From the NCBI GenBank assembly GCA_017309275.1, contig JAFKLT010000033.1, positions 1 to 64,000 of the forward strand: a DNA stretch of 64,000 bases, written 5' to 3'. Shown here piece after piece: positions 1-7,933 of the stretch; the stretch's first letter is position 1, and every line of letters starts with the position of its first letter. The translations under genes and the position numbers were made by a program. The notes below the pieces were generated by a model. That model did no database searches and was not told where the DNA came from. It was given only the letters and a program-made list of their open reading frames with translations. Source of the DNA: Sphingomonadales bacterium. GTDB lineage: Bacteria; Pseudomonadota; Alphaproteobacteria; Sphingomonadales; Sphingomonadaceae.

Positions 1-71
1 ATCAGCGCCAGCTTGCTGTTGCGCGAGCGCGTGTAGATCAGCCGGTCGATCAGGGCGGCGAAGCGCTTCAC
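1..71 (-). CDS. ATP-dependent DNA ligase, N-terminal fragment
   Basis: Only the first 23 codons lie in the window. The frame starts at GTG (69-71) and reads VKRFAALIDRL, then IYTRSRNSKL, which matches how I remember the N-terminus of ligases encoded beside the ligase-associated exonuclease. The GTG overlaps the exonuclease stop as GTGA (68-71), so the two are translationally coupled. Function (ATP-dependent nick sealing) is inferred from this short stretch and from the neighbour; the catalytic lysine lies outside the window. Confidence 0.7.
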   Translation of the reverse strand, partial: MKRFAALIDRLIYTRSRNSKLAL

Positions 72-1081
72 GCCTCCTCCTCCAGATCGCGGCCGACGAG
101 GTGCAGCGCGCGCGCCTTGCGCTGGGTGAGTTCGCACCAGCGCAAGAGGCCGTCCTCGCTGCCGTGGGTGATCCAGCTCTCCTTCGGATTCACCTCTTCG
201 ATCGTCGCGGTGAGTTCGTCCCAGTCGGCGTGGTCGGAGATCACCAGCGGCAGTTCGACCATCCGCTGCCGCGCCCGCTGCCGCACGCGCATCCAGCCCG
301 ACGCCATCGCGGTTACCGGATCGGGCAGCCGCCGCGACCAGCGATCGTTCAGCGCCGACGGCGGCGCGAGGATGATCTGTCCCGCCATCTCCGCCTTGTC
401 GGACTCGCCGACAAGGCGCAGTTCGCCCAGATCGACGCCATGCTCGGCATAAAGAGCGCACATGCGTTCGAGCGCGCCGTGGATATAGATCGGCGCGTCC
501 CACCCCGCGCCGCGCAGTTCGGCGATCACCCGCTGTGCCTTGCCCAGCGCATAGGCGCCGACGAGCACCGATCGGTCGGGCTCGGCGCGCACGGCACCGA
601 TCAGCTTCGCGATCTCGTCCGCGGTCGGCGGGTGGCGAAACACCGGCAGGCCAAAGGTCGCCTCGGTGATGAAGATATCGCACGGCACGACCTCGAACAG
701 CGCGCAGGTGGGATCGGGCCGGCGCTTGTAGTCGCCGGTGACGACGATCCGTTCGCCCCGATATTCCATCAATATCTGCGCGCTGCCCAGCACATGCCCC
801 GCGGGGTGAAAGGAAAAGCGCACCCCGCCGCGTTCGAACCCGCTGCCATAGGCGAACGCCTGATTATGGCTCGCCTCGGCATCGACGCCATAGCGGAGCG
901 CCATGATCGCCAGCGTCTCGGGCGTCGCGAACACCGACCCGTGCCCGCTGCGCGCATGATCGGCATGCCCGTGCGTCACCGCGGCGCGATCGACCGGGCG
1001 CGAAGGGTCGATCCACAGGTCAGCGGGTTTCACATAAAGCCCGCTGGGATGCGGCTCCAGCCAGTGCGACGCCTTTGCCAT
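68..1081 (-). CDS. Ligase-associated DNA exonuclease (metallo-beta-lactamase fold)
   Basis: 337 residues. An HGHADH metal-binding motif near residue 37 and later conserved His/Asp positions mark a metallo-beta-lactamase/beta-CASP-like nuclease of the ligase-associated exonuclease family. It probably trims DNA ends before the adjacent ATP-dependent ligase seals them; this role is inferred from family and context. The ATG (1079-1081) shares one base with the stop of the upstream UdgX gene (TGATG), and its own stop overlaps the ligase start, so it is the third gene of a tightly packed repair operon. The length is normal for the family. Confidence 0.9.
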   Translation of the reverse strand: MAKASHWLEPHPSGLYVKPADLWIDPSRPVDRAAVTHGHADHARSGHGSVFATPETLAIMALRYGVDAEASHNQAFAYGSGFERGGVRFSFHPAGHVLGSAQILMEYRGERIVVTGDYKRRPDPTCALFEVVPCDIFITEATFGLPVFRHPPTADEIAKLIGAVRAEPDRSVLVGAYALGKAQRVIAELRGAGWDAPIYIHGALERMCALYAEHGVDLGELRLVGESDKAEMAGQIILAPPSALNDRWSRRLPDPVTAMASGWMRVRQRARQRMVELPLVISDHADWDELTATIEEVNPKESWITHGSEDGLLRWCELTQRKARALHLVGRDLEEEA

Positions 1082-2508
1082 CAGGCGACAAGCTTTCGCG
1101 CCAACGCAAGGTCGGCGACGAAGGCCTGACGTTCTTTTTCCGCGCGCGCACGATCGGGCAGGCGCAACAGGAAGGACGGGTGGATCGTCGCGATCATCTT
1201 CGTTCCGCCCGCCAGTTCATGCACCGTGCCGCGCATCGACCGGATGCTCGCGCTCTTCCCCGTCACGCCGCGCAGCGCGCTTGCGCCCAGCGTGACGATG
1301 ACCTCCGGCTGCACCAGCCGCCGCTCTTGGTCCAGCCACCAGCGGCAGATGTCGATCTCGGCGGTCGTGGGATTTTGATGCAACCGCCGCTTGCCGCGCG
1401 GTTCGAACTTGAAATGCTTGACCGCGTTGGTGAGGAACAGCCGCCGCCGTTCGAGGCCCGCGTCGTACAGCACTTCGTTCAGAAGCTGTCCCGCGGGGCC
1501 GACAAAGGGCTTGCCCTCCAGATCCTCGCGGTCGCCGGGCTGTTCGCCGACCAGCATGATCCGCGCCGCCTTCGGCCCCTCGCCTCCGACCGCCTGCGTC
1601 GCATCGCAATGGAGCGGACAGCGCGTGCAGCGGTCGAGCGCGCGGCCAAGGCCCGCCAGCGTCTCGATCTCGTCAGTCAGGGTCGGTTCGTCCCGCACAC
1701 GCGTCCGCCATTTGTCGGTCAAGGGGTTCGCCATGGAAACGGCCGCCTCCCGCATGCGTTCCACGCGCGCTTCCGCTCCCGCGAGCAGCGGCGCGATATC
1801 CTGTGCCTCGGGAAGGTTGCGCCAATATTTCTTCGGCATTTCGGACCGCATCGCGTCGATCTTTACCCGCGCCGGATTGAAGATCGCGCCATAATAGGTG
1901 CGCCACTGATCCTCGACAATGTCGCGGTCGGGCACCTCGCCCTTCGTTCCGCCGGGGCCATAGCTCAACCTCTCGTCCTGCCAGATCGCGCGCGCGTCGG
2001 GGGTCAATATCGCCCAGTCCATTCCATAGAAGCGCCGCTGAAAGAAAGGCGCGGCCAGACGCAGGATGCGGTGCGAGGGCTCGAACCACGCGGCGAAGCT
2101 TTCGCGCGCCGCCGCCTCGCCAAGCCGGCGGAAGCGCACGAAGGCGTGCATCTTGTGAATGTCGCGGCGGATCGCCTTGTCGGCCTTGCGCAGCCAGTCG
2201 ACGTCCGCATCGGTCGTGCGCGCGAGCAACTGTCGGTCGCGCAACGCGCGCCACACGATGCGATAGAGCCGCGCCGGCGTCTCGGCATCGCGGTGGCAGA
2301 TCGCGCGATCGGCGATTTCGACCAGTTCGCGCGGCAGGCTGATCTTTTCCCCCGACGCAGCCGCCGCCGCATCGCCGAACAGCGACGCCCCCTCGCCGCC
2401 ATCGCGCCAGCTGACATCCGCGGGCGGCACGCCGTCCGCGAGCAGCCGCCGCGCCGCATTCCGCCATTCGGCGAAATCGCCGGGCGTCTCGAGTACGACC
2501 TCCCTCAC
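1081..2508 (-). CDS. DUF4130-UdgX fusion, uracil-DNA glycosylase superfamily
   Basis: 475 residues with two parts. Roughly residues 1-220 look like DUF4130, the domain often encoded with a repair radical-SAM protein. The C-terminal half is a family 4-type uracil-DNA glycosylase with GEQPGD, a CTRC cysteine pair for an Fe-S cluster, and KRRLH at about 373-377, matching the KRRIH loop of UdgX whose histidine bonds covalently to uracil-DNA sites. The start is GTG at 2506-2508 overlapping the upstream stop (GTGA); the frame stays open further upstream but that would run deep into the preceding gene. It probably captures or removes uracil in the same repair pathway as its neighbours. Covalent chemistry is inferred from the motif. 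Confidence 0.9.
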   Translation of the reverse strand: MREVVLETPGDFAEWRNAARRLLADGVPPADVSWRDGGEGASLFGDAAAAASGEKISLPRELVEIADRAICHRDAETPARLYRIVWRALRDRQLLARTTDADVDWLRKADKAIRRDIHKMHAFVRFRRLGEAAARESFAAWFEPSHRILRLAAPFFQRRFYGMDWAILTPDARAIWQDERLSYGPGGTKGEVPDRDIVEDQWRTYYGAIFNPARVKIDAMRSEMPKKYWRNLPEAQDIAPLLAGAEARVERMREAAVSMANPLTDKWRTRVRDEPTLTDEIETLAGLGRALDRCTRCPLHCDATQAVGGEGPKAARIMLVGEQPGDREDLEGKPFVGPAGQLLNEVLYDAGLERRRLFLTNAVKHFKFEPRGKRRLHQNPTTAEIDICRWWLDQERRLVQPEVIVTLGASALRGVTGKSASIRSMRGTVHELAGGTKMIATIHPSFLLRLPDRARAEKERQAFVADLALARKLVA

Positions 2509-3755
2509 AGCGCGAGCGTCAGTTGCTCGGCCGGCGGTGCGAAGCGCGCGCGCAGGTCGGCGCTGTCGGTCAGCCGGCCCGGCCGCCAGTCGGGCGTGAC
2601 GATGAAGGGCAGCAGTTTCTTCACCGACGCGGTCAGCTTCGCCAGATCGCCGAGCGTAAGCCGGCCCAGCCGCCGCGCCGAGACGATGCGGTCGACCGCC
2701 CGCGTCCCGAGCCCCGGCACGCGGAGCAGCAGTTCGCGCGGCGCGCGGTTGATATCGACCGGAAAAGCCTCGCGCCGCTGCAGCGCCCAGGCGAGCTTCG
2801 GATCGATCGCGAGGTCGAGCATGCCGCCGCGCGCGCCCTCCATGATTTCGGCCCGCTCGAAGCCGTAGAAGCGCAGCAGCCAATCGGCCTGGTACAGCCG
2901 ATGCTCGCGCATCAGGGGTGGCCGCTTCGGCGGCAAGTCCAGGCTGGCGTCGGGGATGGGACTATAGGCCGAATAATAGACGCGGCGGAGCCGGTAGCCC
3001 GAATAGAGGTTCGTCGCGGTCTTCAATATATCGTCGTCGAGCGCCGCATCGGCGCCGACGATCATCTGCGTCGACTGCCCCGCGGGCGCGAAGCGCGGCG
3101 GCTTCGCCTTGCCGATCAGGCGGCTTTTCGCTGCTTCGATCGCATCGGATTCGCCGACGCGCACCGACGCCATCGTCTTGCGGATCGTCTCGGGCTTCTT
3201 TTCGGGCGCGAAACTCGACAGCCCCGCCTCGGTCGGCAGTTCGACATTGGTCGACAGGCGATCGGCGTAGAGCCCGGCGAGCGCGACCAGCCCCGGATCC
3301 GCCCCCGCGATCGTCTTCAGGTGGATATAGCCCTGGAACCGATGTTCTTCGCGAAGGATGCGCGCGACCTCGACCAGTTGCTCCATCGTATAATCTTCCG
3401 ACCGGATGATGCCCGACGACAGGAACAGCCCCTCGATATAGTTGCGCTTGTAGAAATCGAGCGTCAGCCGCACGACCTCCTGCGGGCTGAACCGCGCGCG
3501 CTCGACATTGCTCGACGCACGATTGATGCAGAAGCGGCAGTCATAGATGCAGAAATTGGTGAGCAATATCTTCAGCAGCGAGATGCACCGACCGTCGGGC
3601 GCATAGCTGTGACAGATACCCATCCCCTCGGTCGACCCGATGCCCTTGCTGTCCGTCGAGTCGCGCTTCACCGTGCCCGACGAAGCGCAGGAGGCATCAT
3701 ATTTCGCCGCGTCGGCCAGCACGGCCAGCTTTTCGAGAATCGGTCTTGCGGACAT
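2505..3755 (-). CDS. Putative DNA modification/repair radical SAM protein
   Basis: 416 residues from the ATG at 3753-3755, which gives the family-typical start MSARPILEKLAVLADAAKYD. A CIYDCRFC motif (C-x3-C-x2-C) binds the radical-SAM 4Fe-4S cluster. The C-terminal part has a helix-hairpin-helix-like stretch (VPGLGTRAVDRIV), suggesting DNA binding. This family co-occurs with UdgX/DUF4130 proteins, exactly as here; its substrate is not known to me. It is the first gene of the operon and has a LexA box and a 17-bp palindrome directly upstream. A TTG start further upstream at 3791 is possible in frame but would run through the LexA box. Confidence 0.88.
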   Translation of the reverse strand: MSARPILEKLAVLADAAKYDASCASSGTVKRDSTDSKGIGSTEGMGICHSYAPDGRCISLLKILLTNFCIYDCRFCINRASSNVERARFSPQEVVRLTLDFYKRNYIEGLFLSSGIIRSEDYTMEQLVEVARILREEHRFQGYIHLKTIAGADPGLVALAGLYADRLSTNVELPTEAGLSSFAPEKKPETIRKTMASVRVGESDAIEAAKSRLIGKAKPPRFAPAGQSTQMIVGADAALDDDILKTATNLYSGYRLRRVYYSAYSPIPDASLDLPPKRPPLMREHRLYQADWLLRFYGFERAEIMEGARGGMLDLAIDPKLAWALQRREAFPVDINRAPRELLLRVPGLGTRAVDRIVSARRLGRLTLGDLAKLTASVKKLLPFIVTPDWRPGRLTDSADLRARFAPPAEQLTLAL

Positions 3756-3758
3756 GCT

Positions 3759-3775
3759 CCCATGCCTAGCATGGG
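3759..3775. repeat. 17-bp perfect palindrome in the leader of the repair operon
   Basis: CCCATGC-CTA-GCATGGG: seven-base arms around a 3-base centre, lying between the LexA box and the start codon of the radical-SAM gene. In RNA it would form a short hairpin next to the ribosome-binding region. It may tune translation or be part of a protein-binding site; nothing else supports either. Confidence 0.6.
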
Positions 3776-3789
3776 AACATAAAGAGAAC
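3775..3789 (-). promoter_or_regulatory. LexA (SOS) box, GTTC-N7-GTTC
   Basis: On the minus strand the sequence is GTTC, seven bases (TCTTTAT), GTTC: an exact match to the alphaproteobacterial LexA consensus. It ends about 20 bases upstream of the start codon of the first gene of the repair operon, a good place to block transcription. It predicts induction of the radical-SAM, UdgX, exonuclease and ligase genes after DNA damage. Confidence 0.8.
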
Positions 3790-3806
3790 AAATCCGCCTG
3801 TCGCGG

Positions 3807-5366
3807 TCAGGCGTCGCGCCAGCGCGCCGGCAGGGCTATCTCGACGATCAGCCCGCCCGGCTCCCAGCCCCGGTCGATCGTACCGCCAAGATTGTTGCGC
3901 ACGCTGCGTTCCATCAACAACGTGCCAAAGCTCGTGCGATCGGGCGCGACGACCGGGCGGTCACCGCCGCTTTCGGTCCAGGTCAGGCGGAACATCCGCT
4001 CGTCGCCGTCGCCATCGTCGGCATCCTGCGCCCAGCTGACGTCGACGCGTCCGTTTTCGCCGGTGAGCGCGCCATGCTTGGCGGCGTTGGTCGCCAGTTC
4101 GTTGAACACCAGCGCCATGGCGACGAGCGCGTTTTCGGGAAGCAACAGATCGGGGCCTGACCAGCGGATGCGCGGAAAGGCCGCCTCCACCTCGCGCATC
4201 AGCGCGTGCATCGATCCGGTCATGAAATTCGCGCCGAGCAGGACATTCTGCGCCCGGTTCAGCGCATCCAGCCGGCTGCTGATCCGCTCGACATAGTCGT
4301 CGACGTCTTGCGCGGCATGGCGGGTGAGCGAGATGATCGCGCTCACCGTCGCGAACAGGTTGCGCATGCGGTGATGAAGTTCGCGCATCAGCAGGTTGGC
4401 GTTTTCCTGCCGGCTCTTCTGTTCGGTGATGTCGATGCACACCCCGGTCAGCATCGCGTCGTCGTCGCGCACGTCCCAATCGCCGCGCACCGCGATCCAG
4501 CGCACGCCGCGTTCGGGGTGCAGCACGCGGTGCTCGACCGAATAGGGGGCGCCGCTCGCCATCGATTCATCGAGCGCGGCGCGCACCACCGCGCGGTCGT
4601 CGGCGTGAATACGCTCGAACGCCTGTTCGCTCGTCTGCAGCGCCGTCAGATAATCCGATCCCCACAGTTCGGCCACGGCGCCGCGCCAGCGCAGCGCGTC
4701 GCTTCGCGTGTCGAGCTGCCACGTCGCGATCCCCGAATAGTCGATCGCCCGTTCGAGCATCCGGCGCGCCTCGTCGCGTTCGACGACGGTGCGGCGCAGG
4801 TCGGCCTCCGCCATGATGATCGCGGCGAAGTCGCCAAGCCGCTCCATCTCCCGAAAGCTGAGGGTCGACCGTTCCTTGCGGTCGATGATGCACAGGGTGC
4901 CGAGGATCGCGCCATTATAGGCGCGCAGCGGCACCCCGGCATAGAATCGAATGAAAGGTTCGCCCGTGACGAGCGGATTCTCGGCAAAACGCGGGTCGGC
5001 CCGGGCGTCGGTCACAACCATCGCCTGCTCGCTCATCACGACATGATCGCAAAAGCTGACGTCGCGCGGCGTTTCGGGGACATTGAGTCCGTGCGCGGAC
5101 TTGAACCATTGGCGGCAGTCGCCGACCAGCGAGACCAGGGTGATGGGCACTTCGAACAGGTCGGCGACCAGCTTGGTCACCCGATCGAAGGCGGGTTCGC
5201 GGCCCGTATCCATGATTCGATATTCACGTAGTGTGTCGAGCCGCCAGCTTTCGCGCTGTGCCGGATCATGCTCCCGACCGTCCGCCACCCTTGCCCCCTC
5301 GCTTCCTGTCGGCGCCTTTCCACCCTGTTCGGGCGCACCGATATTCAACGCGGGCCGCTCTGCCAT
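3807..5366 (-). CDS. Cytoplasmic HWE-family sensor histidine kinase (GAF-PAS-HWE)
   Basis: 519 residues with no membrane segment. A GAF domain spans about 45-195, a PAS/PAC domain about 205-315, and an HWE-type kinase core runs from about 327, with ELHHRMRN (phospho-acceptor His near 332) and a FNELATNAAKHG N-box near 421-432. HWE/HisKA2 kinases feed the PhyR-NepR-EcfG general stress pathway in alphaproteobacteria, and this gene lies divergent from phyR, so it is a good candidate for a PhyR kinase. The sensed signal is not evident; GAF domains can bind small ligands or chromophores. The start is the ATG at 5364-5366. Confidence 0.88.
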   Translation of the reverse strand: MAERPALNIGAPEQGGKAPTGSEGARVADGREHDPAQRESWRLDTLREYRIMDTGREPAFDRVTKLVADLFEVPITLVSLVGDCRQWFKSAHGLNVPETPRDVSFCDHVVMSEQAMVVTDARADPRFAENPLVTGEPFIRFYAGVPLRAYNGAILGTLCIIDRKERSTLSFREMERLGDFAAIIMAEADLRRTVVERDEARRMLERAIDYSGIATWQLDTRSDALRWRGAVAELWGSDYLTALQTSEQAFERIHADDRAVVRAALDESMASGAPYSVEHRVLHPERGVRWIAVRGDWDVRDDDAMLTGVCIDITEQKSRQENANLLMRELHHRMRNLFATVSAIISLTRHAAQDVDDYVERISSRLDALNRAQNVLLGANFMTGSMHALMREVEAAFPRIRWSGPDLLLPENALVAMALVFNELATNAAKHGALTGENGRVDVSWAQDADDGDGDERMFRLTWTESGGDRPVVAPDRTSFGTLLMERSVRNNLGGTIDRGWEPGGLIVEIALPARWRDA

Positions 5367-5521
5367 GAAAATGGTCCCTACAAAAGCATGGTGGCGCCGC
5401 CACGAAGGAAAGTGGATGAAATCCGTCCCTTACGCGCCGGCCCTCTCGCGTCCCGGCTGACTCTACGCATCGCAGGACGAACGGTTGCAATGAGAAACGA
5501 CCCTTTTTCGGACAAGTTTAG

Positions 5522-5547
5522 GGAACCGCATCCGTGCGCGCCGCGTA
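5522..5547 (+). promoter_or_regulatory. EcfG-type promoter of phyR
   Basis: GGAAC (5522-5526), a 17-base spacer, then CGTA (5544-5547), close to the EcfG consensus GGAAC-N16/17-CGTT. It lies about 28 bases upstream of the phyR ATG, consistent with the positive autoregulation usual for general stress response genes. Confidence 0.65.
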
Positions 5548-5574
5548 TGATCGCCTACAAGAGGGAGATCATGC

Positions 5575-6366
5575 ATGAGCCTGGGTGAAGAGATTCGCGG
5601 ACATCTGCCGTTCCTGCGCCGTTACGCGCGCGCACTGACGGGAAGCCAACAGCATGGCGACAATTTCGTGCACACCACCCTGGAAGTCATCGTTGCCGCA
5701 CCCGACGAATTCCGTACCGGGCCCGACACGCGCATCGATCTTTACCGCAATTTCCACCGTATCTGGGAAAGCGCCTTCATCTCCGACGGCGAAGGCGACG
5801 ACGAAACCGACCCGCTGGTCCGCGCGGCGAACCGCCGCCTCGCGCGCATCACGCCGCTCGGCCGCCAGATGCTGTTGCTGACCGCGCTCGAAGGTTTTTC
5901 GGTCGACGAGACCGCGATGATCACCGGCGCCGACAACGACACGGTCGAAATGCTTCTGGCCGAGGCCGTGGGCGACATGGACCGCGAAGCGCGCACGTCG
6001 GTGCTGATCATCGAGGACGAACCGCTGATCGCGATGGATCTCGAACAGATCGTCCGCAGCCTGGGCCACGAGGTCGCGGGCGTCGCCACGACGCACGAGG
6101 ATGCGGTTGCCGCGTTCCTGAACACCGATGCGGGCCTGGTTCTTGCCGACATTCAGCTTGCCGACGGGTCCTCGGGTATCGACGCCGTGCAGGACATATT
6201 GGCGATCGCGCCCGTGCCGGCGATCTTTATCACCGCGTTTCCCGAGCGGCTGCTCACGGGCAATCGCGTCGAGCCGACCTTCCTGATTTCAAAGCCGTTC
6301 GGGGAGAATACCGTGCGCGCGGCGATCAGCCAGAGCCTGCTCTTCACGCCGCAACTCGCGGCTTAG
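5575..6366 (+). CDS. phyR: PhyR, anti-anti-sigma response regulator of the general stress response
   Basis: 263 residues. The N-terminal half (about 1-135) is a degenerate ECF-sigma-like domain; the C-terminal half (about 141-255) is a receiver with acidic E147/D148, phospho-acceptor D192 in VLADIQLADG, and the SKPF lysine motif. This sigma-like-plus-receiver order is diagnostic of PhyR: when phosphorylated it binds NepR and frees EcfG. It is divergent from the HWE kinase and about 1.3 kb from nepR-ecfG. The start ATG at 5575 is preceded by AGGGAG. An EcfG-type promoter lies upstream. Confidence 0.95.
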   Translation: MSLGEEIRGHLPFLRRYARALTGSQQHGDNFVHTTLEVIVAAPDEFRTGPDTRIDLYRNFHRIWESAFISDGEGDDETDPLVRAANRRLARITPLGRQMLLLTALEGFSVDETAMITGADNDTVEMLLAEAVGDMDREARTSVLIIEDEPLIAMDLEQIVRSLGHEVAGVATTHEDAVAAFLNTDAGLVLADIQLADGSSGIDAVQDILAIAPVPAIFITAFPERLLTGNRVEPTFLISKPFGENTVRAAISQSLLFTPQLAA

Positions 6367-6412
6367 CACCTCCCACCCCCTGCCCCATAGGGCAAAGGGC
6401 CAGCAAGCGGGC

Positions 6413-7060
6413 TCAGTCCGGCGAGGGGCCGCCGCCGGTCAGACTGGCGACGTCGCCCATGATCGATGCGAAAGCCTCGCTCGGTGCCAGCGGGTCGGCG
6501 CTGCGCAGCGGCATCTGCCCCCCTTCCAGGATCGCGTGCAGCGCGGTGCGCGCCCGCGATACGCGGCTCTTCATCGTACCGACGGCACAGCCGCAGATAT
6601 CCGCCCCTTCCTCATAGGAAAGCTGCCCGGCACCGATCAGGATCAATGCTTCGCGCTGGTCGACGGGCAGCATCATCAGCGCCCGCTGGACATCGGCAAG
6701 GTGCAGGCTGTCGTCCTGATCGTCGGGCGCGACGAGCAGCCGTTCGGCGGCCAACTCGTCATATTCGGCGGTGAATTTCTTGCGCCGCATCTGCGACAGA
6801 AAGCAGTTGCGCAAAATGACGAAGGCCCAGCTCTTCATGCTGGCGGGCCCGGGGATATAGCTTTCGCGCGCCTTCCAGGCCTTCAGCATCGTCTCCTGCA
6901 CCAGATCGTCGGCCATGTCCGCATTGCCGGTCAGGCTGCGGCCAAAGGCGCGAAGGTGCGGCAGCATTGCCGCCAGTTCGCGCTTGAAGCTGACGTCGTC
7001 CAGCGGTTGAGGGGGTGTTTCGCTGATAAAAAAGGCCTTTGTCTGGCAGTTGATTGGCAA
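6413..7060 (-). CDS. Second EcfG-like ECF sigma factor
   Basis: 215 residues, sigma regions 2 (about 30-100) and 4 (about 120-180), closely similar to the EcfG encoded at 7933-8598: both carry SFVILRN/TFVILRN-type and LSQMRR-KF motifs and SYEEGADIC/SYEEAASIC in region 4. It probably competes with or supplements EcfG. The start is uncertain: no ATG precedes region 2, and TTG at 7058-7060 gives the longest sensible protein. It follows the BLUF gene on the same strand after 49 bases, so the two probably form an operon. Confidence 0.85.
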   Translation of the reverse strand: MPINCQTKAFFISETPPQPLDDVSFKRELAAMLPHLRAFGRSLTGNADMADDLVQETMLKAWKARESYIPGPASMKSWAFVILRNCFLSQMRRKKFTAEYDELAAERLLVAPDDQDDSLHLADVQRALMMLPVDQREALILIGAGQLSYEEGADICGCAVGTMKSRVSRARTALHAILEGGQMPLRSADPLAPSEAFASIMGDVASLTGGGPSPD

Positions 7061-7109
7061 CCCGTATCAGGCTTAGCGCCTTGAAATCTCAATGCAAGGC
7101 CGCGGCATT

Positions 7110-7514
7110 TCACATCACCGGACGGCGCTGACCCAAAGCAATGAAATTGCTCATCATCCGTTCGTCCTCGGCGTTGATCGGTCCGTTACCCGCGAGCCGC
7201 CCGAGATTTTCGTCATAACCGTCGAAACCGGGATAATAGAGCATGAACCAGTCGGCGAAATCGCGTGTCTCGATGGTGCGACGCCGCACTTCGGTCATCC
7301 CGCTGTGCCGGGTGTCGTTGCGGATGGCGTTCAGGCATTTGTCGACCCTGCTCGCCTCCCCCTCGAGCAATTGCATGAAATTATTACCATTATAGATCAG
7401 CGCGCCGGTCAGGTCGTCGCGCGCATTGTTGCGCCGTGCGGACGTCAGCATCGCGGCGATGTCCTCGTCGCGGATCAACGGATCGGCAACGCTGACATAA
7501 ATGACAGAAAGCAA
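7110..7514 (-). CDS. BLUF-domain blue-light sensor protein
   Basis: 134 residues, a stand-alone BLUF domain. Numbering from the TTG start, Y6, N30 and Q48 (spacing +24, +42) match the flavin-binding Tyr/Asn/Gln of known BLUF proteins, and W89 and M91 match the Trp and Met near the flavin, so photochemistry should be intact. The TTG start (7512-7514) is supported by GGAGG eight bases upstream. It is transcribed toward the second EcfG-like sigma gene and divergently from nepR-ecfG, suggesting a blue-light input to stress control; this is inferred from gene order. Confidence 0.92.
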   Translation of the reverse strand: MLSVIYVSVADPLIRDEDIAAMLTSARRNNARDDLTGALIYNGNNFMQLLEGEASRVDKCLNAIRNDTRHSGMTEVRRRTIETRDFADWFMLYYPGFDGYDENLGRLAGNGPINAEDERMMSNFIALGQRRPVM

Positions 7515-7632
7515 AGGGGGTACCTCCAGAGCTCCGACCGCAGGCCGGGCAAAATGTGACCCCTCACAGCGCCCGGTTTAGGGACAGTGTTGTTTCCTGG
7601 CAACGCATTCGTCGCAAAAATGTCGAGCGGTG

Positions 7633-7657
7633 GGAACCAGCGCCGCGCTTCATCGTT
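7633..7657 (+). promoter_or_regulatory. EcfG-type promoter of nepR-ecfG
   Basis: GGAAC (7633-7637), 16 bases, CGTT (7654-7657): a perfect match to the EcfG consensus. Transcription should begin near 7664, only a few bases before the nepR ATG at 7667, so the message may be leaderless or nearly so; no Shine-Dalgarno sequence is seen before that ATG. Confidence 0.85.
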
Positions 7658-7666
7658 GCTCCTGAC

Positions 7667-7933
7667 ATGGCAACGCAAGGCAACAACAGGATCAACGGAA
7701 ACGGTCGGCCGCAGCCCGACGTCGATGCGTCGCGCCGTACGAACGGGACCTTTCCCGGAACCGGCAGCGACGCATGGCATCGCACGCTGACCGGGCGTCA
7801 GTCGCCCGAACCGGTCAGCGCGAAGCTGCGCATGATCTATGGCAATATTGTCGCCGAGCAACTTCCGGAAAACATGCTCGACCTCCTGTCGCAACTCGAC
7901 GACAAGCCCTCCTCGAAGAGCCAGAAACAATAA
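7667..7933 (+). CDS. nepR: NepR-family anti-sigma factor
   Basis: 88 residues from the ATG at 7667. The C-terminal half carries the NepR core: LRMIYGNIVAEQLPENMLDL, then LSQLD. NepR sequesters EcfG until PhyR-phosphate binds it. The N-terminal about 45 residues are polar and probably disordered, usual for the family. The stop shares one base with the ecfG start (TAATG), which keeps anti-sigma and sigma production in balance. The frame stays open upstream, but the EcfG promoter sits there, so the longer form is unlikely. Confidence 0.92.
   Translation: MATQGNNRINGNGRPQPDVDASRRTNGTFPGTGSDAWHRTLTGRQSPEPVSAKLRMIYGNIVAEQLPENMLDLLSQLDDKPSSKSQKQ

Noticed and set aside
1075-2868. Long plus-strand frame opposite the UdgX gene
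   Set aside because: Composition of a shadow frame; the minus strand carries clear family motifs and coupled starts.
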